Notes: generated from the letters alone by a model not told the origin. Positions 32,805 to 41,111 are shown, numbered from the stretch's first letter. The stretch: DNA of 64,000 nucleotides from DAOMFB01 sp963721385 (GCA_963721385.1 CAVRJB010000016.1:186001-250000); one strand, 5' to 3'. Made by a program: numbers and translations.

Positions 32805-34262
32805 ATGGCGACGAGTCTGAAGGATGCGCTGCGCGACTGGATCCGGCCGGCCGTCTTCCTGAGCCACAACCGGCTGACCGAGGCCGGAGCGATCCTGACC
32901 ACGAGCTCCGCGCTGACGCTCATCATGTTCTGGGTCTACGAGTCGACGACTCATGGGCGGCACGTCCACCCGTACGCCGGAATCCTGCTGTTCCTGATCC
33001 TCCCCTCGATCTTTGCTTTCGGCCTCGTCCTGATCCCCGTGGGCGTGATCCTCAAGAGGCGCGAGCTCCGGGCCAGGGGCGAGCTTCCGACCCAGTACCC
33101 CGTCGTGCGCCTCTCCGACCCCCTTCTCCAGCGCGCCGCGATTCTCGTCGCCAGCCTCACGGTCGTGAACGTCGTCGTCATGGGGATCGCGAGCTACAAG
33201 GGGCTCGAGTACATGGACTCGCAGCAGTTCTGCGGCCAGACGTGCCACACCGTGATGGCACCGGAGTACTCCGCGTACGAGAACTCGCCCCACTCGCGCG
33301 TCTCCTGCACCGAGTGCCACATCGGTCCCGGCGCCTCCTGGTTCGTGAAGTCGAAGATCTCCGGCCTCCGGCAGGTCTGGGCCGTGACGTTCAAGACCTA
33401 CTCCCGGCCGATCCCCTCCCCCGTCCGCGAGCTGCGGCCCGCCCGCGAGACGTGCGAGCAGTGTCACTGGCCCCAGCGGTTCTCCGGCGACAAGTTCGTC
33501 GTCCGGACGAAGTACGCGAGCGACGAGAAGAACACCGCGCAGACGACCGTCCTCGTCCTGAAGCTGGGAGGCCGGACGAGCACTGCCGCCGTCGGGATCC
33601 ACGGCCGGCACATCGACAACTCCGAGCGGATCCAGTACGTCGCGACCGACGAGAAGCGCCAGGTCATCCCGCACGTGTCGTACCGGGACGACTCCGGGAA
33701 GATCGTCGACTACGACTCCAAGGACGTGAAGGTAACGCCGGCCGAGCTCGCGAAGGGCGAGGACCGGAAGATGGACTGCGTCGACTGTCACAACCGGCCG
33801 ACACACGCGTTCGAGCTACCGGATCGCGCCGTCGACCGGCGGATCGCGGCCGGCCTCATCAGCCAGAGCCTGCCGTTCGTCAAGAAGAAGGCGGTCGAGC
33901 TCCTGAAGGTCGGCTACGCTTCGCGGGAGGAGGCGAAGCGCGCGATCGGCGCCGGGATCGTCGACTTCTACCGGGAGAAGTATCCCGACACCTACAAGGA
34001 ACATCGCGCGGCCGTCGAAGCCGCGGCTGATGCCGTCCAGAGCATCTATCTCCGGAACGTCTTCCCGGAGATGAAGGTGACCTGGGGCGTCCACCCGAAC
34101 AACATCGGACACGAGGACTTCCTCGGCTGCTTCCGGTGTCACGACGGGAGCCACGTCACCGCGGACGGAAAAGCCATCGCCTCCGACTGCGACACGTGCC
34201 ACAACATCCTCGCGCAGGACGAAACGAACCCGAAGATACTCGCCGACCTCGGCGTCCGCTAA
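32805..34262 (+). CDS. NapC/NirT-like multihaem cytochrome c with three N-terminal membrane helices
   Basis: 485 residues, ATG 32805 with GGGAGGAGG upstream. Three membrane helices (about residues 25-45, 58-83 and 103-125) are followed by haem sites CGQTCH (a CX3CH form), CTECH, CEQCH, CVDCH, CFRCH and CDTCH, so six haems. The first two sites, with QQFCGQTCHTVMAPEY and SPHSRVSCTECHIGPGA, are typical of NapC/NirT quinol oxidases. The three-helix front resembles ImcH-type inner-membrane cytochromes used for extracellular electron transfer. With the cytochrome b and 11-haem genes it forms a quinone-linked electron export or nitrogen/sulfur reduction complex; the terminal acceptor is unknown. Confidence 0.87.
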   Translation: MATSLKDALRDWIRPAVFLSHNRLTEAGAILTTSSALTLIMFWVYESTTHGRHVHPYAGILLFLILPSIFAFGLVLIPVGVILKRRELRARGELPTQYPVVRLSDPLLQRAAILVASLTVVNVVVMGIASYKGLEYMDSQQFCGQTCHTVMAPEYSAYENSPHSRVSCTECHIGPGASWFVKSKISGLRQVWAVTFKTYSRPIPSPVRELRPARETCEQCHWPQRFSGDKFVVRTKYASDEKNTAQTTVLVLKLGGRTSTAAVGIHGRHIDNSERIQYVATDEKRQVIPHVSYRDDSGKIVDYDSKDVKVTPAELAKGEDRKMDCVDCHNRPTHAFELPDRAVDRRIAAGLISQSLPFVKKKAVELLKVGYASREEAKRAIGAGIVDFYREKYPDTYKEHRAAVEAAADAVQSIYLRNVFPEMKVTWGVHPNNIGHEDFLGCFRCHDGSHVTADGKAIASDCDTCHNILAQDETNPKILADLGVR

Positions 34263-34272
34263 GGGAGGGCCC

Positions 34273-34750
34273 ATGGCCCGGACGACCGCGCCGCCGCTGC
34301 CGATCTCCATCATCGCGCGCCACATGACGCCGTCGCCCGCGACGATCGACGCGGATCGCTCGATCGCCGAGGCGCATCGCATCCTGAGGAGACGAGGGAT
34401 CCGCCATCTCCCGGTCGTCGCCGGGGGCCAGCTCGTCGGGATCCTCTCTCTGCGCGACCTGCATCTGCTCGAAACTCTCCGGGACGTCGATCCGGAAAAG
34501 GTGACGGTGGAAGAGGCCATGACGCGCGGGCCCTACACGGTGGAGCCCGGGGCCTCCGTCGAGAAGGTGGCCGAGACGCTGGCCCAGAACAAATGGGGCT
34601 CCGCCGTCGTCGTGGACGAGGGGAAGGTCGTCGGGATGTTCACGACGACCGACGCGCTGAAGTTCCTCGCGCGGCTCCTCCGAAACGAACGCCTGCGGGC
34701 CGCCCGCCTCCGGACGATCCGTCGCAAACGCCACGGCCTGCTCCGACTAG
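34273..34750 (+). CDS. CBS-domain protein (two CBS motifs), 3' end probably frameshifted
   Basis: ATG 34273 with GGGAGGG upstream. Two CBS motifs: IIARHMTPSPATIDADRSI and VEEAMTRGPYTVEPGASV, ending DALKFLARLL. As read, the frame continues to 34899 and would overlap the convergent gene by 142 bp with a tail of odd composition. A single base shift after about 34680 would end it at TAG 34748-34750, 8 bp before the end of the convergent gene, which is more plausible. It is 10 bp behind the cytochrome operon and probably belongs to it as a nucleotide-sensing regulator. Confidence 0.75.
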
Positions 34751-34757
34751 AAGCGGC

Positions 34758-35421
34758 CTATATCCACCCGCGCCGGAACGCCACGGCGATCGCCTCGACC
34801 TGGCTGTGGACCTCCAGCTTCCGCAGGATGTTCTGGATGTGGTTGCGGACGGTCGCGTGCGAAAGGTTCAGCTTCGCCGCGATGTTCAGCGCCGCGTAGC
34901 CGTTCGAAAGAAGGACGACGATCTCCCGCTCTCGCCCCGTCAGCGGGGAGAGCGGAGATCAGCGGGTCGGCCGGCGGCGCGTCGGCCGACGGCCGCGCCG
35001 CCGCCCGGATGGCGCCGATCAGGCGGTCGAGCTCGACCGCGTCGCCCCGCTCGATCAGGTGCATGACGCACGTGGTGCTTTTCGCCCCCGACGGGAGCGG
35101 GAGGACGCGGACCTTCACGCGCTGAGATCCGCCCTTCTTCTTGGCCACCTCCATGAAGAACGGTTCGGGCGAGCCGCCGTTCACCGCCGTCCTCACGATC
35201 GCGCAATCACGCATGCAATAGAGGTTGCCGAACGGGTCGCGGCCCGCGAGGACCGAGAAGCAGGCTTTTCCGAGCACGTCGTCGGCCGACCAACCGAGGA
35301 GCTTCTCGGCGGCGGCATTCCAGTAGATGATCTTCTCGTGCCGGTCCATGGCGAACGCGGCAGTGCCGGTGCCGGCGATCAGATCGAGTGCGTCTGTCGT
35401 CGGGAGCTCGATGGAAGCCAT
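34758..35421 (-). CDS. PAS-LuxR transcription regulator, one frameshift
   Basis: The N-terminal PAS domain starts ALDLIAGTGTAAFAMDRHEKIIYWNAAAEKLLGW and carries cysteines (YCMRDC, TTCVMH) that could bind a metal or cluster. The C-terminal LuxR helix-turn-helix is in another frame: LTGREREIVVLLSNGYAALNIAAKL, then HATVRNHIQNILRKLEVHSQVEA, ending at TAG 34760-34758. One missing base near 34957 joins them (about 220 residues). TAGAAT at 35435-35430 gives an almost leaderless start. It faces the cytochrome-CBS operon and is a good candidate for its regulator, sensing redox state through the cysteines (inference). Confidence 0.78.
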
Positions 35422-35429
35422 TCCTTCGT

Positions 35430-35435
35430 ATTCTA
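35430..35435 (-). promoter_or_regulatory. -10 element TAGAAT of the PAS-LuxR gene
   Basis: TAGAAT on the minus strand; the start point about 35423 is two bases from the ATG at 35421. AAGGA also lies before the ATG. Confidence 0.4.
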
Positions 35436-35489
35436 ACCATGGTTTCCGGACCCTGGGTCAAGCGATGTCCAATTCTCGGAGAATCGGTC

Positions 35490-36266
35490 TCAACGGGCCG
35501 GAGAGGGCCTCCGGGGCGCGACGAAGACCGTGTCCGGGGCTTCCGGGGTCCACGCCTCGCGCCTCATCCCCCCGTGGACGGTGGGCGCCGCGAAGCCCGC
35601 GTCGTCGAGCGCCGCGGCGAGCTCCGCCCGCCGGTAGCCGCGCAGGAGCACGTTGCGGGACGCCACGACCGAGACCGGGGGCTCGGCTCCGGGCCGCCAG
35701 GCCAGCGTCGTCGGGTTGAAGACCACGGTTCCGTCGGGCCGCGGATCCATCAGGCGAAGGAATACGATCGGCCCGTCGTCGCCGGCCCTGACGTTGACGG
35801 GAAGGGCACGCTCGTTCTTTTCGAAGATCCGGTCGTAGTTCAGGACCTGCAGGAGGAACGGTGCCCCGGGCAGGAGGCGCGACGCGAGGCCGCGAAGAAA
35901 ACGGCCGAGCGATGCCGGATCCATGAGGTGCGGCACCGTGTTCCCGAGACAGAGGGCGGCGCCGAAGCCATCGCCCACGAGAACTCCGATCTCCTCGAGA
36001 TCTCCCTCGACGAAGCGTGGGTTCCCGCCCGAGACCCCCTCGCGCGCGGCGGCGAGCATCTCGGCGGACGAATCGACGCCGGTCACCTCGAAGCCCGCCG
36101 CCGCGAGGAAGCGGGAATGCTCGCCCGTCCCGCAGCCGAGGTCGAGGAGGCGCCGGTTGGGTCCGGCTCCGAGGATCTCGCGGAGAAACGGCTCTTCGCG
36201 GCGAATCCTCTCCGGCCACGCGATCAGGCGGCGGTAGTCGATCCGCGAATAGGGATCGCCGGGCAT
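35490..36266 (-). CDS. Class I SAM-dependent methyltransferase
   Basis: 258 residues from ATG 36266 (MPGDPYSRIDY); the open frame extends further upstream but that part is antisense-like to the next gene. Motif I LLDLGCGTGEHSRFL, then VTGVDSSAEML and a glycine-rich block before MDPASLGRFLRGLASRL. Typical Methyltransf_25 with a C-terminal substrate lid. Substrate unknown. It lies 38 bp behind the DUF1579 gene on the same strand. Confidence 0.8.
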   Translation of the reverse strand: MPGDPYSRIDYRRLIAWPERIRREEPFLREILGAGPNRRLLDLGCGTGEHSRFLAAAGFEVTGVDSSAEMLAAAREGVSGGNPRFVEGDLEEIGVLVGDGFGAALCLGNTVPHLMDPASLGRFLRGLASRLLPGAPFLLQVLNYDRIFEKNERALPVNVRAGDDGPIVFLRLMDPRPDGTVVFNPTTLAWRPGAEPPVSVVASRNVLLRGYRRAELAAALDDAGFAAPTVHGGMRREAWTPEAPDTVFVAPRRPSPAR

Positions 36267-36304
36267 CGCCACGGCCGCATCAGCACCCCACGGGCGAGGC
36301 CGGC

Positions 36305-36925
36305 CTATTTCTTCCGCGTGTAGACGCCTTCGAGATTCTTGAACATCTTCCCGTCGGGCCCCTGCATCCACATCTCGAACCTGTGGGTGTCGGCATCGAC
36401 GATGGTCAGCGTCTCCCTGATCTTCATCTTTTTTCCCGTCATGAAATCGTCCATCGTCGCCGTGAAAGTCATCACCTTCCCGGTCTTGTCGAAGGAGCCG
36501 GAGCTGACCATGAAGCCGGTGCCGGCGCTGTCCATCCAGACGCCTTCGTACTTCTTCTTGTGGTTGTCGAAGCCGGTGTACCCCATGCCGTTGAACGGCT
36601 GGCCCATCATCTTGCCGTCGTACTTCTGGGCGAGGTACCGGCCGCCGAGGACCCACGTGTTCTCGGCCGTCCCTTCGGTCTCCTCGGGCGGCTTGCCCGG
36701 CTCCATCCACGTCTTCATCTTCACGTTCCAGGAGCCGGCGAAGGCGTCCAGCTTCTTCTGGCCCTCCCCGGGGGTGGCGTAGGCCTGCCACGCCTTCATC
36801 ATCTCTTCCTGCGTCGGGGCCTTCGGCGCCGCCGGCGCCTTGGCCTTTTCCTCAGCGCGGGCGCCCGGGGCCGCGGCGACGGCGAGGGCGAGCGTGAGAG
36901 CCGGGAAAATCCGATTCCGCATCAT
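36305..36925 (-). CDS. Secreted DUF1579-family protein
   Basis: 206 residues, ATG 36925 or 36922. Signal peptide ending ALAVAAAPGARA, a Lys/Ala/Pro-rich spacer, then a lipocalin-like beta barrel: LDAFAGSWNVKMKTWMEPG at its start and YTGFDNHKKKYEGVWMDS in the middle, hallmarks of DUF1579. The family often occurs in Acidobacteria and Planctomycetes; function unknown. Probably periplasmic. Confidence 0.8.
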   Translation of the reverse strand: MMRNRIFPALTLALAVAAAPGARAEEKAKAPAAPKAPTQEEMMKAWQAYATPGEGQKKLDAFAGSWNVKMKTWMEPGKPPEETEGTAENTWVLGGRYLAQKYDGKMMGQPFNGMGYTGFDNHKKKYEGVWMDSAGTGFMVSSGSFDKTGKVMTFTATMDDFMTGKKMKIRETLTIVDADTHRFEMWMQGPDGKMFKNLEGVYTRKK

Positions 36926-37001
36926 CGTGTCGATCCTCCTGTCGGTTGATTTCGAGACGCAGATTCTACGGGCGACCCCATCGGATTGTTTCCGGGACGT
37001 G

Positions 37002-37421
37002 CTAGGCCAGCCTGGCGTTCAGGCGGATCTCGGCCCCGGTGAAGAGCTTGGAAACCGGGCAGCCCTTCTTGGCGGCTTCGGCCAGCTCCTGGAACTTCGC
37101 AGGGTCGATCCCGGGAACGGAGGCCTGGCAGTCCAGCTCCACGGTGGTGATGCGGAAGCCGTCGGACGCCTTCTCCAGGGTGACCTTCGCGGTGGTGGCC
37201 ACGCGCTTCGGGACGTGACCCGCCCCGGCGAGTCCGTTCGAGAAGGCCATCGAGTAGCAGCCGGCGTGGGCCGCCGCGAGAAGCTCCTCCGGGTTCGTTC
37301 CGACGCCCTGCTCGAAGCGCGACGCGAAGGAGTACGGCCCCTCCCACGCGGCCATCTTCATCGTCCCCTTCCCCGTCTTGAGATCCCCTTCCCAGACAGC
37401 CGAAGCGTTCCGTGTCGGCAT
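37002..37421 (-). CDS. osmC: OsmC-family peroxiredoxin
   Basis: 139 residues, ATG 37421. The two redox cysteines are in AAHAGCYSM (about residue 55) and KKGCPVSKL (about residue 122), with NPEELLAAAH just before the first. This is the OsmC branch that reduces organic hydroperoxides with dihydrolipoamide or similar thiols. Full length, cytoplasmic. GGAGGTTGC lies before the start. It stands alone between DUF1579 and a permease gene. Confidence 0.88.
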   Translation of the reverse strand: MPTRNASAVWEGDLKTGKGTMKMAAWEGPYSFASRFEQGVGTNPEELLAAAHAGCYSMAFSNGLAGAGHVPKRVATTAKVTLEKASDGFRITTVELDCQASVPGIDPAKFQELAEAAKKGCPVSKLFTGAEIRLNARLA

Positions 37422-37442
37422 GTGAGCAACCTCCTGCCCGGA

Positions 37443-38210
37443 TTATGCCCTCTGAAGGAACAGGAGGACGGTGATCCCGAAGCCGATGGCCACAACAGCC
37501 ATCCGCGCCTTCTCCTTGCCGATCCGCCGGGCGAAATGCGCCCCGGCGTATCCGCCCGCCGTCGCCCCCACGATCATGACGAGCGCGAGCGGCCAGTTCA
37601 CCGCTCCCCGGACGATGAAGTACGCCGCCGCGACGCTGTTGATGCAGATGCCGAAGAAGTTTTTCAGCCCGTTCATCGCGTGGATGTCCTTCAGGCCGAG
37701 GTACCCGAGAATCACGAGCATCAGGATGCCGATCCCGGCACCGAAATAGCCGCCGTATAGGGCGACCCCGAACTGGAGGAGCGACGCCGCGGCCCAGCGC
37801 GTCCCCTGCGGCCCGCGGGGCTCGGGGTTCTCCCCCGCCTTCCGGGCCGAGACGATCTGGAACAGGAACAGGAGCGTCGCGAAGAGGACGAGGAACGGCG
37901 CCAGGTTCTTGAACGTCTTCTCCGGCGTCAGGAGGAGGAGGACCGACCCGAGCGCGCCGCCCGCGAGACTCGGCACGAGGAGAGTCTTCAGCCACTGGCG
38001 GTGGGCACTCACCTCGCGCCGGTAGCCCGCCATGCTGGAGGCCGCGCCGGGAAGAAGTGCGATCGTCGAGGTCGCGTTCGCCTCGATCGCCGGAACGCCG
38101 AGGAGGACGAGCGTCGGGAAGGTCAGGAGCGTCCCTCCGCCGGCGAGGGCGTTCATGATCCCGCCCCCCGCCGACGCGGCGACGAGAGCCGCGATCTGTC
38201 CTGCGTTCAC
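37443..38210 (-). CDS. TauE/SafE (TSUP) family membrane permease
   Basis: 255 residues from GTG 38210 (MNAGQIAALVAASAGGG). About eight membrane helices. Family hallmarks: GGGIMNALAGGGTLLTFPTL, then NATSTIALLPG near the start, and GGYFGAGIGILML in the second half. TSUP proteins export sulfite, sulfoacetate or other organosulfur anions. The start overlaps the stop of the DUF2891 gene by 4 nt. The substrate is not determined. Confidence 0.85.
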   Translation of the reverse strand: MNAGQIAALVAASAGGGIMNALAGGGTLLTFPTLVLLGVPAIEANATSTIALLPGAASSMAGYRREVSAHRQWLKTLLVPSLAGGALGSVLLLLTPEKTFKNLAPFLVLFATLLFLFQIVSARKAGENPEPRGPQGTRWAAASLLQFGVALYGGYFGAGIGILMLVILGYLGLKDIHAMNGLKNFFGICINSVAAAYFIVRGAVNWPLALVMIVGATAGGYAGAHFARRIGKEKARMAVVAIGFGITVLLFLQRA

Positions 38211-39316
38211 TTTGCGTCCCGGAGGCCCCGCCCCGTGAGAGCGTAGACCGCGAAGGTGCCGAGCCAGTGGCTTCCCTCGTAGTGCGAACCCGTCACCGCG
38301 GCGAGTCCTGACGCCAGGTGCGCCCGGGACGCGGCTTTCAGTCCCGCAGTCCGCGAGTCCCCGGCCGGCAGGCCCGCCGCCATGCCGTCGAGCATGAAGG
38401 CCCGGCTCAGGTTCAGGCCGTCGAGGTGCGCGAGCTTTCCGTCCGACGGGTCCGTCGTGACCGCAATCCTGAGCCAGCTGGCCGACCCGTCCGACGGGAG
38501 CGCGGGGAGAAACGACGAGAGCCAGACGGCGTAGCGCGCCGGCGGCAGGACGCGGCGGAGCAGGTCGGCCTCGGCGAGGCAGGGCGACAGGAAATCCTGG
38601 CCCGAAGGCTCCCACGAGAGGGGGCACCCGGCGTCCTTCACGTAGAGCTCCAGGACCTTTCGCTCGATGAGCGACGCGGCCACCGGGTCCTTCGCCGACC
38701 GGGCCCAGTCGAGGACGAGCCCGAAGGCGAACGCCGTCTGGGCGTGCTCCCCTTCCCGGATCGGGTAGGAGAGCTTTGGAATCCACTCCGAGAGCCGCGC
38801 GGCGGCGGCTGTTTCGAGCGGCCGGAGCGTCTCGGACCATGCCCGGGCCTCCGGGTCGTCCCACTCCCGAACTTCCGCCGAAAGCTGGAGGAGCCACGCG
38901 AGCCCGTACGGCCGCTCGAACGTGGCGCGGCCGGGCCCGGACAGATACGCGACCTCGGCGGCGACGTTTCCCGGGGTCAGGCTCTTGGCGAGGGCCGTCC
39001 GGGCTTCCTTCGCGAACGGGGCCGCCGGGTAGGCTCGCGCGAGCCGCGCGAGAAGCCAGTGGCCGTGCACGGCCGAGTGCCAGTCGTAGCAGCCGTAGAA
39101 CGCCGGCGTCAGGAGGCGCGGCGGCTTCACGTCGGCGTCCGAGTTCAGGACGTGGGAAATCTTGTTCGGGTACTCCCGGTGGACGCAGTCGAGGACGAGG
39201 CGGGCGAGCCGTTCGGCGGCCGCCGCGTCGAGCCCCGGGGCTTTCGGAATGGCGCCCGCGAGCGCGGATTGCGACAGGGCGAGGAGAAGGATCGGAGCGA
39301 CGTTCGCCCGGAGCAT
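38207..39316 (-). CDS. Secreted DUF2891-family protein
   Basis: 369 residues, ATG 39316. Signal peptide ALLLALSQSALAG, then an (alpha/alpha)-barrel-like helical protein with FYGCYDWHSAVHGHW and the late block SHYEGSHWLGTFAVYALTGRG; both are marks of DUF2891, related to glycoside hydrolase or lyase folds. Substrate unknown. TAGCAT at 39328-39323 would start transcription exactly at the ATG. It overlaps the permease gene downstream. Confidence 0.8.
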   Translation of the reverse strand: MLRANVAPILLLALSQSALAGAIPKAPGLDAAAAERLARLVLDCVHREYPNKISHVLNSDADVKPPRLLTPAFYGCYDWHSAVHGHWLLARLARAYPAAPFAKEARTALAKSLTPGNVAAEVAYLSGPGRATFERPYGLAWLLQLSAEVREWDDPEARAWSETLRPLETAAAARLSEWIPKLSYPIREGEHAQTAFAFGLVLDWARSAKDPVAASLIERKVLELYVKDAGCPLSWEPSGQDFLSPCLAEADLLRRVLPPARYAVWLSSFLPALPSDGSASWLRIAVTTDPSDGKLAHLDGLNLSRAFMLDGMAAGLPAGDSRTAGLKAASRAHLASGLAAVTGSHYEGSHWLGTFAVYALTGRGLRDAK

Positions 39317-39322
39317 GGCCGG

Positions 39323-39328
39323 ATGCTA
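39323..39328 (-). promoter_or_regulatory. -10 element TAGCAT for leaderless DUF2891 message
   Basis: On the minus strand TAGCAT (39328-39323) is 7 nt from 39316, the A of the ATG; the intervening CCGGCC is no ribosome site. Confidence 0.45.
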
Positions 39329-39364
39329 ACCCGGCCTCCGCTATCCTCCGGGCCGGAGGTTCCC

Positions 39365-39874
39365 GTGAAGTCGATTCTCTTCCTCTCTCTCCTCCTCGCC
39401 CTGTCCGCCGCCGGACAGCCGCCCCCCGCGGCGGCAAAGCCGAAGCCGGACCTCGCCGTCTCGATCGACGACAAGGGAGTCGCCATCGTCCGGAACCTCG
39501 GGAAGGCCGACGTGAAAATCCCGTTCGGGATCACGCTCACCTGTCAGGTCAAGAACGGCGGCCCGTGCGGCGCGCCGTTCCAGAACGGCACCTCGAAGTT
39601 CACCGTCACGCTGAAGCCCGGCGCCCCGAGTCCCGTCTGGCAAGAGCCCGGCATCCAGACGATGGTCGTCCGCTGGCCAGGCTCGGTGACGATCCTGCTG
39701 CCGGTGAAGAAGACCTACCCGAAGGGGGACTACGAGATCACCGTCGCAGCCGACACGAAGAACGAGGTGGCCGAGAGCGACGAGGCGAACAACTCGGCGA
39801 CCGCCACCGTCCACTCCGACTACGTCCCGGCCTCCCCCAAGGTCGGAACCCCCGCCATCAAGACCCCGGGCTGA
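39365..39874 (+). CDS. Secreted CARDB-domain protein
   Basis: 169 residues from GTG 39365, with GGAGG 5 nt upstream. Signal peptide SILFLSLLLALSAAGQ, then a CARDB-like beta sandwich: LAVSIDDKGVAIVRNLGKADV to PKGDYEITVAADTKNEVAESDEANNSATATV, where ESDEANNS is the family's hallmark. Such domains mediate adhesion or protein contacts outside the cell. TATCCT at 39342-39347 is a possible -10 element. Confidence 0.75.
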   Translation: MKSILFLSLLLALSAAGQPPPAAAKPKPDLAVSIDDKGVAIVRNLGKADVKIPFGITLTCQVKNGGPCGAPFQNGTSKFTVTLKPGAPSPVWQEPGIQTMVVRWPGSVTILLPVKKTYPKGDYEITVAADTKNEVAESDEANNSATATVHSDYVPASPKVGTPAIKTPG

Positions 39875-39879
39875 CCCGA

Positions 39880-39894
39880 GGCCGGGCGCCGGCC
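39880..39894. terminator. Perfect hairpin between convergent genes
   Basis: GGCCGG-GCG-CCGGCC (39880-39894) fills the gap between the stop of the CARDB gene (39874) and the stop of the higA-like gene (39897). Strong stem but no T-run, so termination is possible rather than certain. Confidence 0.4.
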
Positions 39895-39896
39895 CG

Positions 39897-40211
39897 TCAG
39901 CGGGACGGTCCGAGCGGCAGGAGCGAGAGCTGCGCGACGCTCTTCTCGAGGCGAGACAGCGTCCGCTTGGGCTCCGACTTCGCGAGCGAATAGGCGGCCT
40001 GGAGCTGCATCCAGTAGGCGGGCTCGGTCCCGAATGCGTGGGCCAGGAGCCACGCGGTCCGCGGACTGATGCCCCGCCGGCCGTGGACGATCTCCAGGAT
40101 CGTCTTTTCCGAGACCCGGATGTGCCGCGCGAGCGCGGCGTGCGTGACGCCGAGCGGCGCGAGGAACTTCTCCTCGAGAACCAGCCCGGGATGCGGAGGG
40201 CTCTTCTCCAT
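39897..40211 (-). CDS. HigA/VapI-type antitoxin without a toxin gene
   Basis: 104 residues, ATG 40211. Begins PHPGLVLEEKFLAPLGVTHAALARHIRVS, the opening of the HigA family, with helix-turn-helix ALARHIRVSEKTILEIVHGRRGISPRTA and the block PAYWMQLQAAYSL. HigB toxin genes normally lie just upstream; here only 75 bp separate it from the divergent ubiE, so no HigB fits. It may be an orphan antitoxin or a regulator taken from such a system. Confidence 0.82.
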   Translation of the reverse strand: MEKSPPHPGLVLEEKFLAPLGVTHAALARHIRVSEKTILEIVHGRRGISPRTAWLLAHAFGTEPAYWMQLQAAYSLAKSEPKRTLSRLEKSVAQLSLLPLGPSR

Positions 40212-40273
40212 GCGGGATTCTCTCCCGGGAATCCTACCCCCAAGGCGGCCCGGACGGCGTCCCGGGACGCCCC

Positions 40274-40279
40274 TAGAAT
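40274..40279 (+). promoter_or_regulatory. -10 element TAGAAT for leaderless ubiE message
   Basis: TAGAAT is followed after 7 nt by 40286, the first base of the GTG start. No ribosome-binding site lies between. Confidence 0.45.
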
Positions 40280-40285
40280 GGCGGC

Positions 40286-41021
40286 GTGGCGAACAGATTC
40301 CTTTCGTACGACGACCAGAGAGCCCCGAAGGTCCGGGAGATGTTCTCCCTCCTCGCCGGGAAGTACGACCTGATCAACGACCTCATGAGCGCGGGGCTCC
40401 ACAGGAAATGGAAGCGAGACACGATCCGGCTCGCCCTCGCCGGGACGACCGGTCCGATCCGGGTTCTGGACCTCTGCTGCGGCACGGGCGACCTCGCCTT
40501 TCTCGCCGAGTCGGCGAGGAACGGCTCCCGGGTCGCGGGCGTCGACTTCACCTTCCCGATGCTCCGCGTCGCCCGGAGGCGCCGGGCGGAGTCGGACCGG
40601 AGCCGTCGTGTTCGCGCAGGGCGACGCCCTGAGGCTCCCCTTCGAAAACGGCCTCTTCGACGTCATCACGATCGGGTACGGCCTCCGGAACATCGCCGAC
40701 CCCGCGGCCGCCCTTGTCGAGATGCGGCGTGTTCTGGCACCCGGAGGCCGTCTCGTCGTCCTCGACTTCGGGAAGCCGTCGAATCCGGTCGCCGCGTCGC
40801 TCTACCAGGGGTTCCTGCACACGGTCATGCCGCTGATGGGCTGGCTCTTCCACCGCGACCCCGAGACCTACCTCTACATTCCCGAGTCGCTCGAGAGGTA
40901 TCCCGCGCAGCAGGGAGTCGAGGAGCTGATGAGAGGGGCGGGCTTCGTCAACGCCCGCCACGAAAACCGCCTCCTCGGGACGATGGGTCTGAACGTCGGC
41001 GAGGCTCCGGCCCGCCTCTGA
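40286..41021 (+). CDS. ubiE: UbiE/MenG quinone C-methyltransferase, one frameshift
   Basis: GTG 40286. The N-terminal FLSYDDQRAPKVREMFSLLAGKYDLINDLMSAGLHRKWK is the UbiE/COQ5 signature, motif I is VLDLCCGTGDLA, and GVDFTFPMLRVA follows. Near 40590 the frame shifts; the protein continues as VFAQGDALRLPFENGLFDVITIGYGLRN, the second UbiE signature, and ends GTMGLNVGEAPARL. One indel restores about 245 residues. It methylates the ring of demethylmenaquinone or the ubiquinone precursor, and so serves the respiratory genes of this window. Apparently leaderless. Confidence 0.85.
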
Positions 41022-41111
41022 GGCCGCGGGCCGCCGGCTGAGACATCCGCACCAAGGCGGACGCTGCTTTCCCTGTGGCATATTGCGTTGCGCACGGCGT
41101 GGAGGCTCCGA

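Noticed and set aside
34751..34899. C-terminal extension of the CBS protein into the convergent gene
   Set aside because: The tail has no CBS or other domain character and lies over the LuxR DNA-binding coding sequence; a frameshift explains it better.
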